Shown: one piece after another, positions 50,001-59,362 of the stretch | Layout of the letters: the number at the start of each line of letters is the position of its first letter | Position numbering within the stretch: position 1 is the stretch's first letter | DNA from: Pseudomonadaceae bacterium SI-3 | GTDB taxonomy: Bacteria; Pseudomonadota; Gammaproteobacteria; Pseudomonadales; Pseudomonadaceae | DNA: 64,000 bases | Assembly: GCA_004010935.1 (NCBI GenBank) | Contig: CP026511.1 | Location: forward strand, 1,302,001-1,366,000 | Direction of reading: 5' to 3' | Position numbers and translations under genes: made by a program | The notes under the pieces: generated by a model | Told to the model about the DNA's origin: nothing | What the model saw: the letters and a program-made list of their open reading frames with translations, nothing else | The model's database searches: none

Positions 50001-52205
50001 ATGGAAATCAAGGTTAATTTTCTCGACAACCTCAGGCTCGAAGCCAAGTTTGATGATTTCACGGTGGTCGCCGATCAGCCAATTCGTTACAAAGGCGATG
50101 GTTCGGCACCGGGGCCTTTCGACTATTTCCTGGCTTCGTCGGCGCTATGTGCCGCGTACTTCGTAAAGTTGTATTGCCAGACTCGCAGTATTCCTACCGA
50201 AAATATCCGTCTATCGCAGAACAACATTGTCGATCCGGAGAATCGCTACAACCAGATGTTCAAGATTCAGGTCGAGTTGCCTGCGGATATTTCCGATAAG
50301 GACCGTCAGGGCATCTTGCGTTCAATCGAGCGCTGCACCGTCAAGAAGGTGGTGCAAACCGGGCCGGAGTTCGTCATTGAAGAGGTCGAGAACCTAGACG
50401 CCGATGCGCAGGCCTTGCTGCTGCCCGGCACAGAATCAGAGGCGCGCACCTATATAGCGGGTAAGGATCTGCCTTTGGAGCAGACGATCGCCAATATGTC
50501 CGGACTCCTGGCCGATCTTGGCATGAAGATCGAAATCGCCTCGTGGCGCAATATCGTGCCGAACGTCTGGTCGCTGCATATCCGCGATGCGCATTCGCCG
50601 ATGTGTTTTACCAACGGGAAAGGCGCCACTAAGGAAAGTGCTTTAGCGTCGGCGCTAGGCGAATTTATCGAGCGGATCAACTGTAATTTCTTCTACAACG
50701 ATCAGTTCTGGGGAGAAGATACTGCCAATGCCGCGTTCGTTCATTATCCGAACGAGCGTTGGTTCAAGCCTGGCCGTAAGGATGCGTTGCCGGCGGAAAT
50801 ACTCGATGAGTATTGCCTGGAAACATATAACCCCGACGGAGATTTGCGCGGCTCGCATTTGTACGACACCAACTCTGGCAATGTAAAGCGTGGCATCTGC
50901 GCTTTGCCTTATATCCGGCAGTCGGATGGGGAGGTGGTGTATTTCCCATCCAACCTGATCGAAAACCTGTTTCTCAGCAATGGCATGAGTGCCGGCAACA
51001 CACTGGCCGAAGCTCAGGTGCAATGCCTGTCAGAAATTTTCGAGCGCGCCGTTAAACGGGAAATCCTCGAAGGTGAAATTGCGCTGCCGGATGTTCCTCA
51101 GAACGTATTGGCAAAATTCCCCGGCATCTTAGCGGGCATCAAGGGGCTGGAAGAGCAAGGCTTCCCGGTGCTGGTCAAAGATGCCTCGCTGGGCGGGCAG
51201 TTCCCGGTAATGTGCGTCACCTTGATGAACCCTCGTACCGGTGGCGTATTTGCCTCTTTCGGCGCTCATCCGAGCTTCGAAGTTGCGCTGGAGCGCAGCC
51301 TCACGGAGTTGCTGCAAGGACGCAGTTTCGAAGGGCTCAACGATTTGCCTCAGCCGACCTTCGAAAGCAACGCGGTGACCGAGCCGAACAACTTCGTGGA
51401 ACATTTCATCGATTCGAGCGGTGTGGTGTCGTGGCGCTTCTTCAGCTCCAAAGCAGACTTCGATTTCGTTGAATGGGATTTCACGGCCGATGGCGACGAC
51501 GCCAATGCCCAGGAGGCTGCCACCTTGTTCGGCATCCTCGAAGAGATGGGGAAGGAAGCCTATATGGCGATCTACGAGGATCTGGGCGCAACGGCTTGCC
51601 GCATCCTCGTGCCCGGCTATTCCGAGATCTACCCGGTGGAGGATCTGATCTGGGATAACACCAACAAAGCGCTACTGTTCCGTGCGGATATTCTGAATCT
51701 GCACAGCCTGGACGATGCCGGTTTGCAGGCACTTGTCGAGCGTCTGGAAGAAAGCGAACTGGATGACTACACCGACATCACGACATTGATCGGGATTGAG
51801 TTCGATGACAACACCGCCTGGGGTCAGCTCACTATTCTTGAGTTGAAGCTGTTGATCTATCTCGCCTTGCAGCGATTCGAAGAAGCCAAAGAGCTGGTTG
51901 AGGCCTTTCTGCAATTCAACGACAACACCGTCGAGCGCGGCTTGTTCTACCAGGCGTTAAATGTCGTATTGGAGGTGGAGCTGGACGAGGAGCTGCAACT
52001 TGATGATTACGAGGTCAACTTCCGCCGAATGTTTGGCGATGCTCGGATGGATGCGGTGATCGGGTCGTTGGACGGTAGCGTGCGCTTCTTCGGCTTGACG
52101 CCTACCAGCACCAAACTGGAAGGGCTTGATCGCCACCAGCGGCTCATTGACAGCTACCGGAAGCTTCACACGGCTCGAGCCAATGCGATGACTCCGGTTC
52201 GCTAG
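50001..52205 (+). CDS. OsmC-YcaO fusion protein
   Basis: 734 residues in three parts. Residues 1-140 are an OsmC/Ohr-like domain (FDYFLASSALCAAYFVKLYC, with Cys in the ALCAAYF motif). Residues about 165-560 are YcaO: NGKGATKESALASALGEFIERI, LSNGMSAGNTLAEAQVQCLSEIFERAVKR (split) and SFEVALERSLTELLQGR, containing ATP-binding acidic residues. Residues about 580-734 form a helical TPR-like tail. E. coli YcaO (586 aa) lacks the OsmC part and is a cofactor of RimO in S12 beta-methylthiolation; YcaO enzymes activate amide backbones with ATP. This fusion is known in gammaproteobacteria. Start ATG 50001 has no strong RBS. Monocistronic. Confidence 0.9.
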   Translation: MEIKVNFLDNLRLEAKFDDFTVVADQPIRYKGDGSAPGPFDYFLASSALCAAYFVKLYCQTRSIPTENIRLSQNNIVDPENRYNQMFKIQVELPADISDKDRQGILRSIERCTVKKVVQTGPEFVIEEVENLDADAQALLLPGTESEARTYIAGKDLPLEQTIANMSGLLADLGMKIEIASWRNIVPNVWSLHIRDAHSPMCFTNGKGATKESALASALGEFIERINCNFFYNDQFWGEDTANAAFVHYPNERWFKPGRKDALPAEILDEYCLETYNPDGDLRGSHLYDTNSGNVKRGICALPYIRQSDGEVVYFPSNLIENLFLSNGMSAGNTLAEAQVQCLSEIFERAVKREILEGEIALPDVPQNVLAKFPGILAGIKGLEEQGFPVLVKDASLGGQFPVMCVTLMNPRTGGVFASFGAHPSFEVALERSLTELLQGRSFEGLNDLPQPTFESNAVTEPNNFVEHFIDSSGVVSWRFFSSKADFDFVEWDFTADGDDANAQEAATLFGILEEMGKEAYMAIYEDLGATACRILVPGYSEIYPVEDLIWDNTNKALLFRADILNLHSLDDAGLQALVERLEESELDDYTDITTLIGIEFDDNTAWGQLTILELKLLIYLALQRFEEAKELVEAFLQFNDNTVERGLFYQALNVVLEVELDEELQLDDYEVNFRRMFGDARMDAVIGSLDGSVRFFGLTPTSTKLEGLDRHQRLIDSYRKLHTARANAMTPVR

Positions 52206-52234
52206 TTCGACGGCCGAGCGAAGCCTGATGGACA

Positions 52235-52262
52235 AAAAAGCCCGCACAGTTGCGGGCTTTTT
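52235..52262. terminator. Bidirectional terminator
   Basis: AAAAAGCCCGCA-CAGT-TGCGGGCTTTTT, a perfect 12-bp stem with A and T runs on both sides, between the convergent YcaO and pyruvyl transferase genes. Confidence 0.95.
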
Positions 52263-52285
52263 CGTGGTACAGCGCGGCTGCTGAT

Positions 52286-53527
52286 TCAGTTCGCGGCTAC
52301 GGCTTCCGGCTTGTGCTGCTCGTTGCGGGTTTTCTCGCCGCGCGCAGGGGCCGCGTCGTAGAGCTCGACCATATGGTCGAGGTTAGCCCGCACGCGGCCT
52401 TTCATGGCTTCGACCACCGCGCGCAGCTCGGCGCGCTGGCTGTCGCCGAACACGTTGACCAGGTTGGTGCCGATCTGGCTGATCTGCGGGACTTCTGCAA
52501 AGCCGCACGACTGCTTGGGAACCCAGGTTTCAAGAAAGCTCGAGAGCTTGATCACGCGCTGCGGGAGTAATGCTATTTGCGGAACGGCGTAGGCAAGCGC
52601 GGTGATCGCGCCGTGCAGGCTGGTACCGCAGTAGAGCTTGCTGGTGGCGATGCAGCGAATGATGTCTTCGATGTTGCCACTGTCTACACGGTAGGCGCGC
52701 TCGTCACCGAGCAGGCTATGCAGCTTGTCGAGCGGTTCGTCATCCGAGTGCCCAGGTGCCTTGCCGATGGTGAGCAGCGCGATCTTAAGACCGGTATTGA
52801 CGTTGAGTTCGGTCAGTTGCTGAGCGATCGCCTCGATGCGGCGCTTGGCGTGGTGATCGGAGATATGGAAGACGATATGGCCGGGCTCGGCGGAATCGAC
52901 CTGCTGCGGGAAGATATCGGATATCAGGATCGCGCTATCCGGCACCAGGTTGTGTTCGACTCCGAGCTTGTCCAGCTCAGCCGAGGTTTCCCGGTCACGT
53001 ACCGACACATAGGTGCAGTCTTTGAGGTTGCGCTTGATGGCGTCATGGATCAGCGGCTTCTTGCGGCTGATCTCGTTTCCACCGACGCTGTTGTACATCA
53101 CCTTGTAGCCGGGCAGGTCGCGTTCGCCAAGGACGAGCGGAATGTCCGACGGAATCGAAGTGAACATACGGCTCAGGCGGATGAACGCCTTGTGGCCGAT
53201 CAGGTAGGGGCTCGCCTTGATCGGGTAATAGATCGCCTGCGGTGCGAGGTAGCCGATGATGCTTTCCCACTGCGCCGTAAGGCACTCGCCGCCGGCCACG
53301 ATGAGCATCGTTTTCGGCTGCTGACGGGTAGCGTCCAGCGCTTTTTTCAGCGGAACGGTGGGAAGCGCCCCGTACCGTGAAAGATTGGACTTCTTGGTCG
53401 CGGCGACTATCACAGAAAAGCGACCATCCGCTTCCAGGTAACGCTTGAGGACGATTGCAAAGAGCAGATCGCCATAGTTGTGCCGGTCATAGGCTCCGTA
53501 AGCGATTACGTTTACCCGGTCAGTCAT
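52286..53527 (-). CDS. Polysaccharide pyruvyl transferase family protein
   Basis: 413-residue cytosolic enzyme of the PF04230 family (CsaB/WcaK), which adds pyruvate ketals to sugars using phosphoenolpyruvate. Features are AYGAYDRHNYGDLLFAIVL at the N-terminus, YVSVRDRETSAELDKLGVEH, VPDSAILISD, and the C-terminal CGTSLHGAITALAYAVPQIA with the conserved His. It overlaps the upstream flippase gene by 4 nt (53524-53527). The pair suggests assembly of a pyruvylated glycan different from, or modifying, the main polymer. The acceptor is unknown. Confidence 0.87.
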   Translation of the reverse strand: MTDRVNVIAYGAYDRHNYGDLLFAIVLKRYLEADGRFSVIVAATKKSNLSRYGALPTVPLKKALDATRQQPKTMLIVAGGECLTAQWESIIGYLAPQAIYYPIKASPYLIGHKAFIRLSRMFTSIPSDIPLVLGERDLPGYKVMYNSVGGNEISRKKPLIHDAIKRNLKDCTYVSVRDRETSAELDKLGVEHNLVPDSAILISDIFPQQVDSAEPGHIVFHISDHHAKRRIEAIAQQLTELNVNTGLKIALLTIGKAPGHSDDEPLDKLHSLLGDERAYRVDSGNIEDIIRCIATSKLYCGTSLHGAITALAYAVPQIALLPQRVIKLSSFLETWVPKQSCGFAEVPQISQIGTNLVNVFGDSQRAELRAVVEAMKGRVRANLDHMVELYDAAPARGEKTRNEQHKPEAVAAN

Positions 53528-54795
53528 GGCGTCGGACTCCTTTCGATGTTCTTGAACTGCACGTAGAGCAGGGTGTTTTTGATCGCCAGCGCTACGGCTG
53601 TCGCAAAGCAGGCGCCGTTGACGCCGTAGCGCGGAATGAGGATCAGGTTTAGCGCGACGTTGATCACGCAGGCCGCGATGTTGTTGTGCAAGTAACGACG
53701 GTGATTGCCAGTCATGGTCATGAAGATGCCCAGCGGGCCTGCGGCCAGGACAAAGAAATAGCCGATGGCAAGGACCAGCAATGGATAGACGCCTTGCTCG
53801 CGGTACTCGGGGCCGAACACGGCAAGGATGTATTCGCGTAGCAGGCCGATGGCGAGCAGGATCATCAGCGCCAGCGCCAGCATGAAGCGCGAATACTTGC
53901 GGACAATAGCGAACGCACCAGCGCGGTCGTTCTGCGCCCAGCGTTTGGAGATGTCCGGGGCGATGGTGCCGTTGATGATGAACAGCAGCGTGGTCGAGAG
54001 CGCTGCGATCTTGGCGGCGATGTAATAGATGCTGACTTCGCTGGCCGAGCGCAGCACACCGAGCAATAGCGTGTCGGACAGCTCAATGATGCTGTTCATC
54101 ACTGCAATCAGCATCAGCGGTACGCAGAGGATGAGCATCTCTCGCCAGCCCAGCGCAGCTTCCGATCCTGACCGGGGCAGGCTGCGGCGGGCGCGCCAGA
54201 CTGAACCGAGTATCGCCAGTGCGAAGCTGAACACAAAGCAGGCCACAACGGTTGTCAGATCGCTACCCATGATAGCCACCAGCAGAAGCGTTAACGCAGG
54301 CTGGAAGGCGGTTTGCCAGAACAGGCCTTCGCTGGTCTTGTGCTTGGCCTTCAAGGTTTCGCTGGCGATGCTCAGCAGCGACAGGCCGAGCGCAGTAACC
54401 GCGAAAAGAACCACCGCATGCGCGAAATAGGCTTGTGTGGTCTCGGAGAAATACACCACCGCCAGGCCGATCAGGAACGCGGGAATGTTCATCAGCGCGG
54501 CAAGCATCAGCGCACGGTCGAAGTAGCTTCGCTGTTGGCCTTCGTGCAGGGAAGAGATGTTCTTCAGGCAGGCGATGTCGAGGCCCAGCCGCGCCAGCAA
54601 TGACAGGAATATGCCGAGAGCAACGCAAAAGAACACGGTCCCGGCAAGCTCTGGCACCAGCAGGCGCGCCAATAGGATGTTCAGGCCGAGCGTAGCGCCC
54701 GCGCCGCTGCCTTTGGTAACGATGAGCCTGGCGTATTTGACGAGGTCGGCTTTCATTCCTGGCTGGGGGGCGTCCGTGGCGTAGGCCGATTTCAT
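53524..54795 (-). CDS. Oligosaccharide flippase family protein
   Basis: 423-residue membrane protein with 12 or more helices of the Wzx/MATE-like superfamily: GAGATLGLNILLARLLVPELAG at the N-terminus, LSDTLLLGVLRSASEVSIYYIAAKI in the middle, and GNHRRYLHNNIAACVINVALNL near the end. It is the third flippase of the window and is translationally coupled to the pyruvyl transferase. It probably exports the product modified by that enzyme. Confidence 0.86.
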   Translation of the reverse strand: MKSAYATDAPQPGMKADLVKYARLIVTKGSGAGATLGLNILLARLLVPELAGTVFFCVALGIFLSLLARLGLDIACLKNISSLHEGQQRSYFDRALMLAALMNIPAFLIGLAVVYFSETTQAYFAHAVVLFAVTALGLSLLSIASETLKAKHKTSEGLFWQTAFQPALTLLLVAIMGSDLTTVVACFVFSFALAILGSVWRARRSLPRSGSEAALGWREMLILCVPLMLIAVMNSIIELSDTLLLGVLRSASEVSIYYIAAKIAALSTTLLFIINGTIAPDISKRWAQNDRAGAFAIVRKYSRFMLALALMILLAIGLLREYILAVFGPEYREQGVYPLLVLAIGYFFVLAAGPLGIFMTMTGNHRRYLHNNIAACVINVALNLILIPRYGVNGACFATAVALAIKNTLLYVQFKNIERSPTP

Positions 54796-55111
54796 TTACT
54801 GCTCCTGTTGTCACGAATTGCGACAAGCCATGTTGGCGTCCGGGTTGCTCTGCCGCTCAACGCGAGTCCACTCAAGAGCGGTTCGCAGAACGACGATGAT
54901 GCAGGCGTTCCCAGTCAGCGACCGCTAAATTGGCAACTCCATCAAGAGCGCTGTCGAGGCGGAAAGTTCCTCCGTCGTCCTTACTGCCTGGCTTAATTCC
55001 TGGTTGTCGGGAGAGGGGCGGCAGGCGCTGGCGTTCTTTGGCGAACTCTTACAAAGCAGGGCCGTCCCATTTTTGACGGCTTTGGCTTTTTAACGACGTG
55101 CGATAAGGGGA
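54796..55111. other. Intergenic region between flippase and yihY
   Basis: 316 bp between divergent genes; it contains a small inverted repeat TTGTC-N9-GACAA at about 54813-54831 near the flippase start. No gene seen. Confidence 0.4.
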
Positions 55112-55987
55112 ATGGCGATGCTGGATTTGCGTGGTGTAGGTGGCTTTGAGCTGCTGAAACGCACCTTCAAGGAGTTCAGCAATGACGACATGACTACCTA
55201 TGCGTCGGCATTGGCGTACCGGGCCATCTTCTCGTTGTTTCCCTTTCTGCTGTTTCTGATTTCGCTGCTTGGTCTGCTAGATCTGCAAGAGTTTTTCACC
55301 TGGCTCCGTGAGCAGGTATCGCTGGTGTTGCCACCCGACGCCCTGAGCCTGGTCAACCCTGTCATTGACGAGATGCAGGAGAAAAAAGGTGGCTTCCTTT
55401 CCTTCGGTATTCTCGTGGCGTTGTGGTCGGCCTCGATTGGGGTGCGCTCGTTGATGAACGCGATGAACAGGGCCTACGACGTCGAAGAAGAGCGGCCAAC
55501 CTGGAAGCTGATCCTCCTCTCGGTGGTATACACCATCGGTCTGGCGCTGATTCTGCTGGCTACCGCCGCACTGATGATTGTCGGCCCACAAGTCTTCGAG
55601 TGGCTGGCCGATCAGGTTGGCCTGAAGGAGATCGTGGTCACCCTCTGGACCTGGCTGCGCTGGCCGGTCGTGGTGGTGCTGATGATGCTGGTGCTGGCGG
55701 TAATCTATTACGTCACGCCCGATGTCGAGCAGGAGTTCCGCTTCATCACCCCAGGCTCGGTGCTTGCTGTGATCGTCTGGATTGCCGCCTCCATCGCCTT
55801 CGGCTTGTATGTACAGAACTTCGGTAACTACGACGCGACTTACGGAAGCATCGGGGCGGTCATCGTTCTTCTGCTGTACTTCTATATTTCGGCGGCGGTC
55901 CTGCTCTTCGGTGCTGAGATGAATGCCGTAATCGAACATGCCTCGGCAGAGGGCAAGGCTGAGGGCGACAAGCGAGTCGACGGCTAG
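55112..55987 (+). CDS. YihY/virulence factor BrkB family membrane protein
   Basis: 291-residue inner-membrane protein with six predicted helices. Family features are TTYASALAYRAIFSLFPFLLFL near residue 30, LWSASIGVRSLMNAMNRAYDVEEERPTWK (split over helix 3), VIYYVTPDVEQEFRFITPGS and YDATYGSIGAVIVLLLYFYIS. BrkB was once called an RNase BN, now considered wrong; related YihY-type proteins are implicated in envelope or lipid traffic. ATG 55112 has AAGGGG upstream. Monocistronic. Confidence 0.9.
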   Translation: MAMLDLRGVGGFELLKRTFKEFSNDDMTTYASALAYRAIFSLFPFLLFLISLLGLLDLQEFFTWLREQVSLVLPPDALSLVNPVIDEMQEKKGGFLSFGILVALWSASIGVRSLMNAMNRAYDVEEERPTWKLILLSVVYTIGLALILLATAALMIVGPQVFEWLADQVGLKEIVVTLWTWLRWPVVVVLMMLVLAVIYYVTPDVEQEFRFITPGSVLAVIVWIAASIAFGLYVQNFGNYDATYGSIGAVIVLLLYFYISAAVLLFGAEMNAVIEHASAEGKAEGDKRVDG

Positions 55988-56165
55988 CGCGCCGAAGTAA
56001 CGCGGATGCGTCTGCGAACAACCGCTTAGGTCGGTGGTCCATTGATTTCATTGCAGAATCTTTCGGGCAAATGGCTCTGTTGTGGCCTCGTAACAGACGG
56101 CTGAGACAGCTAGCTGAACCGGGCTCCGAAGGCTCTGCATCGAGACCTAACGGAGACGCTCCACT

Positions 56166-57281
56166 TTGCACATCGCCGACATGACCATGTTCTACGCACC
56201 CGCCAGCGGCGGGGTGCGTACTTATCTCGAGGCTAAACACCGCCGTCTCCAGCTCTATGCAGGCGTTCGCCATAGCATCCTGGTCCCAGGTGAGAGCTAT
56301 AGCCACAACGCAGGCATCTATCAGATACCCGCGCCCGCACTGCCTTTCGGCAAAGGCTACCGATTTCCGGTAAGGCGCGCCCCGTGGCGTAATCAGCTGC
56401 GTTCGCTGCGTCCCGACGTGATCGAGGTCGGGGATCCCTATATGACTGCCTGGGCGGCGCTGGATGCTGGCCGCAGGCTCGACGTGCCGGTGATCGGCTT
56501 TTATCACTCAGACCTTCCACTGTTGGTGAGCAACCGTATCGGTGGATGGTTAGGCACCAACATGAACGGCTATGTGTCGAGGCTTTACAGCAGCTTCGAC
56601 CGGGTGCTGGCGCCAAGCCGAGTGATGGCGGAAAAGCTGGTTTCACTGGGCGTCGACAACGTCTATGTGCAGCCGTTGGGCGTTGATCTGGAAACCTTTC
56701 GGCCGAGCCTGCGTGACGCGCAAGTTCGCCGGGAGCTGGGCCTCGCCGACGATACACGACTGATGATTTTTGCCGGCCGAGGATCGCGCGAAAAGAACCT
56801 GGACGTACTGCTCGAAACCGCGCGGCAGCTGGGTAAGCCCTATCATCTGCTGCTGGTAGGGTCGGGCATGCCTCATCGGGTGCCATCCAACGTGTCGGTG
56901 ATTGACCGGTTTTGTCCTGCCGCGGAGGTAGCGCGCTACATGGCCAGCAGCGACGTCCTGCTGCACGCCGGTAATCAGGAGACGTTCGGCCTGGTAGCGC
57001 TCGAAGCCATGGCCAGTGGGATACCGGTTATCGCGGCACGCGCCGGCGCATTGCCTGAACTCGTGCCGTTCCATACCGGTCGGCTCTGCCGCCCGTTGGA
57101 CGCTACAGCGATGGCGCAGACCGTACGAGAGTTGTTCGAGGACGATCCGCGATTGCTCGGGATGCAAGCCCGTCAGCATGTCGAGGCGCACCATGCGTGG
57201 GATGCGGTGGTCGCCGGCTTACTGGCGCACTATCACGCGGTATTGGGCACGGCGGAATTGCCGGTCGCCGTGCATGGCTGA
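56166..57281 (+). CDS. GT4 glycosyltransferase, first gene of a lipid/glycan operon
   Basis: 371-residue GT-B glycosyltransferase. The N-terminus HIADMTMFYAPASGGVRTYL binds acceptor. The C-terminal half has FAGRGSREKNLDVLLETA and HAGNQETFGLVALEAMASGIPV, the GT4 donor motif. Similar to glycolipid-type GT4 enzymes. The start is TTG 56166, with GGAGA 9 nt upstream and no nearby ATG in frame. It overlaps the DUF2334 gene by 8 nt. Substrates are unknown. Confidence 0.88.
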   Translation: MHIADMTMFYAPASGGVRTYLEAKHRRLQLYAGVRHSILVPGESYSHNAGIYQIPAPALPFGKGYRFPVRRAPWRNQLRSLRPDVIEVGDPYMTAWAALDAGRRLDVPVIGFYHSDLPLLVSNRIGGWLGTNMNGYVSRLYSSFDRVLAPSRVMAEKLVSLGVDNVYVQPLGVDLETFRPSLRDAQVRRELGLADDTRLMIFAGRGSREKNLDVLLETARQLGKPYHLLLVGSGMPHRVPSNVSVIDRFCPAAEVARYMASSDVLLHAGNQETFGLVALEAMASGIPVIAARAGALPELVPFHTGRLCRPLDATAMAQTVRELFEDDPRLLGMQARQHVEAHHAWDAVVAGLLAHYHAVLGTAELPVAVHG

Positions 57282-58038
57282 GCGCAGCTTGATGCTGGTG
57301 CTGCATGACGTGGCGCCAGAGACATGGCCGGACTACCGGCCTTTTGTCGAAGCGGTCGACGCACTGGGCCAAATTCCGATCTCATGGCTTGTGGTGCCGG
57401 ATTTCCATCGACGCAACCGGCTCGAGGATCACGCCGATTTTCGACGTTTGCTGGACGGGCGGCTCGCTCGTGGCGATGAGCTGATCCTGCACGGTTGCTA
57501 CCACGCAGATGAAGCGCCTTCGCCACGCACGCCACGTGACTGGTTCATGCGTCGCGTCTTTACCCATGAAGGCGAGTTCTACCCGCTGAGCCGGGAGGAG
57601 TCAGCCAAACATCTACGGCGTGGCATCGCGCTGTTCGAACGCAACCAGTGGCCCCTGCACGGTTTCGTGGCGCCTGCCTGGCTTTTGGGGCCAGGAGCTC
57701 GAGAAGCCTTGGCAGCGACTGGGCTGACTTATACCAGCGACCCGAGCCACTTTTACTTGCTGCCCGACTACCAGGCCATAGACGCGCCCGGCCTGGTCTG
57801 GAGTGCTCGAAGTGCATGGCGCCGAGGTATGTCACGGCTGCTCAGCGAGCGAATGCTCCATCGGTACCAACGGTCGCCGGTGTTGCGGCTCGGGTTGCAC
57901 CCGGTGGACATGCGCCATGAGTTCTCGCGTCGATACTGGCTGGATCTGTTGACTCGGCTGTTGGCGGACGGGCGCGAACCGGTGACGAAGATAGATTGGC
58001 TTGATCGCCACGTATTGGCTTCGAGCGCCGCGGCATGA
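57274..58038 (+). CDS. DUF2334 polysaccharide-deacetylase-like protein
   Basis: 254-residue protein of the DUF2334 / NodB-like deacetylase group. Metal-site candidates are Asp in LVLHDVAPETWPDYRPF and the histidines of DELILHGCYHADEAP; HGFVAPAWLLGPG and RLGLHPVDMRH are further conserved stretches. It has no signal peptide, so it probably acts in the cytoplasm on the product of the preceding transferase. De-N-acetylation of a GlcNAc-lipid would fit, but is inference. Overlaps at both ends (8 and 4 nt) show strong coupling. Confidence 0.82.
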   Translation: MAERSLMLVLHDVAPETWPDYRPFVEAVDALGQIPISWLVVPDFHRRNRLEDHADFRRLLDGRLARGDELILHGCYHADEAPSPRTPRDWFMRRVFTHEGEFYPLSREESAKHLRRGIALFERNQWPLHGFVAPAWLLGPGAREALAATGLTYTSDPSHFYLLPDYQAIDAPGLVWSARSAWRRGMSRLLSERMLHRYQRSPVLRLGLHPVDMRHEFSRRYWLDLLTRLLADGREPVTKIDWLDRHVLASSAAA

Positions 58039-59027
58039 GTCGGCGTTGGTGGTTGCTGGCTGGCGCCTTGCTGATGGCTGCTCTGGTACCAATCCTGCTC
58101 GGCGGCAGCGACTTGTTCGAGCGGTTACGGAGCTTTCCCCTGGGGTTGCTGCTGACGATGCTGGGCATGATCGTCGTCGGTTGGTACCTGAATGCGCTAC
58201 GGCTGCGATTGCTCATAGGCCCCCGCCGCCTGGGCCAGCACCGTGCGGTGAGCATCGTGATCGCCACGGAATTCGCCATCTGTGCCACGCCCGGCGGTGC
58301 GGGTGGCCCTCTGACGATGATGGCGCTGCTGCTGCGCCATGGTGTGCCGCCTGCCAAGGGCACCGCAACCTATGCGGTCGAGCAGCTTACCGACCTGCTG
58401 TTTTTCGCCTGTGCGCTAGTGGGTGTGCTCATCTATGCGGTCACCCATTCGTTAAACACCTATATCGCCAGCCTGCTTGGCTTCAGTGCGGCACTGCTGA
58501 TCGGCCTGATGGTGCTACTTGCCTTGCTTGGCCGCTTTCATCGCCAGGTATTTCTGATCAACGGCTGGCTGATCGGTCGACTGGGTGTGAAGGGCACGCG
58601 CCAGCGTAGCTGGGCCAGAAAAGTGCTGAGTTTTCGCAACGCCTTGCTCGAATGTTTCAGGTTGCCGCGGACGATCCTGCTGGGAGTGTTCGTCCTGACG
58701 ACGTTGCACTGGATGCTGCGCTATAGCGTGCTGTACCTGACCTTGCTGGGCCTAGGTAAACCGCTTGCCTGGGCTTGGACCTTTATCCTGCAGATGCTGG
58801 CCTTGACGGCCGGTCAGCTGAGCCTGCTGCCGGGCGGCGCGGGCAGTGCCGAACTGGCCTCCGCGGCCTTGCTTGCGCCTTTGGTGGGGAAGTCCACGGC
58901 CGCGGCGGCCATCCTGATCTGGCGCTTCGTGACCTACTACTTCTATTTGATCGCTGGCGCGCCGCTGTTTCTGCATCTCGCCGGTCGGCCATTGTTCGAT
59001 CGCCTGGCCAAAGCGCGCAATGTTTGA
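58035..59027 (+). CDS. Lysylphosphatidylglycerol-synthase-like (flippase-like) membrane protein
   Basis: 330-residue protein with about eight membrane helices of the PF03706 group (LPG_synthase_TM, the flippase part of MprF without its aminoacyl transferase). Features are LNALRLRLLIGPRRLGQHRAV, EFAICATPGGAGGPLTMM and AGQLSLLPGGAGSAELASAALL, whose two PGGAG motifs are typical. It probably moves a lipid or glycolipid across the membrane. Third gene of the operon, with a 4-nt overlap to DUF2334. Confidence 0.87.
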   Translation: MSRRWWLLAGALLMAALVPILLGGSDLFERLRSFPLGLLLTMLGMIVVGWYLNALRLRLLIGPRRLGQHRAVSIVIATEFAICATPGGAGGPLTMMALLLRHGVPPAKGTATYAVEQLTDLLFFACALVGVLIYAVTHSLNTYIASLLGFSAALLIGLMVLLALLGRFHRQVFLINGWLIGRLGVKGTRQRSWARKVLSFRNALLECFRLPRTILLGVFVLTTLHWMLRYSVLYLTLLGLGKPLAWAWTFILQMLALTAGQLSLLPGGAGSAELASAALLAPLVGKSTAAAAILIWRFVTYYFYLIAGAPLFLHLAGRPLFDRLAKARNV

Positions 59028-59116
59028 ACGGCTTGATGAACCGTTCCTCGGGAAAACGAAACTATTGCCGAAGCGGTTCTGTCAACTGAACGTACCCAAG
59101 CAGAGAGGAATGTGCC

Positions 59117-59308
59117 ATGAGCAGTACTGGAGACAAAATGAAAGGCAACCTCAACGAAGCCGCGGGCAAGGCCAAACAGGGTCTGGGCGAGGCTACTGAT
59201 AACGAGCGCATGAAAGGCGAAGGCCAGCGTCAGGAAGTAAAAGGCGACGCTCAGCAAGTCAAGGGCGAAGCCAAAGACACTGTGAAGAAGGGCGTTGATC
59301 GCGCCTGA
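59117..59308 (+). CDS. CsbD family stress protein
   Basis: 63-residue highly charged, disordered-looking protein. It follows the CsbD pattern (DKMKGNLNEAAGKAKQGLGE, QRQEVKGDAQQVKGEAKD). CsbD proteins are induced by general stress in many bacteria (sigma-B in Bacillus, RpoS-linked YjbJ in E. coli); molecular function unknown. AGAGGAA lies before ATG 59117, and a strong terminator follows 14 bp after the stop. Confidence 0.92.
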   Translation: MSSTGDKMKGNLNEAAGKAKQGLGEATDNERMKGEGQRQEVKGDAQQVKGEAKDTVKKGVDRA

Positions 59309-59321
59309 CCGCTGTGACATG

Positions 59322-59350
59322 AAAAAAGCCCGCATCGTGCGGGCTTTTTT
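59322..59350. terminator. Bidirectional terminator between csbD-like gene and fdxA
   Basis: AAAAAAGCCCGCA-TCG-TGCGGGCTTTTTT: perfect 13-bp stem with A and T runs on both sides. Confidence 0.95.
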
Positions 59351-59362
59351 TGTTTCTGGCGC

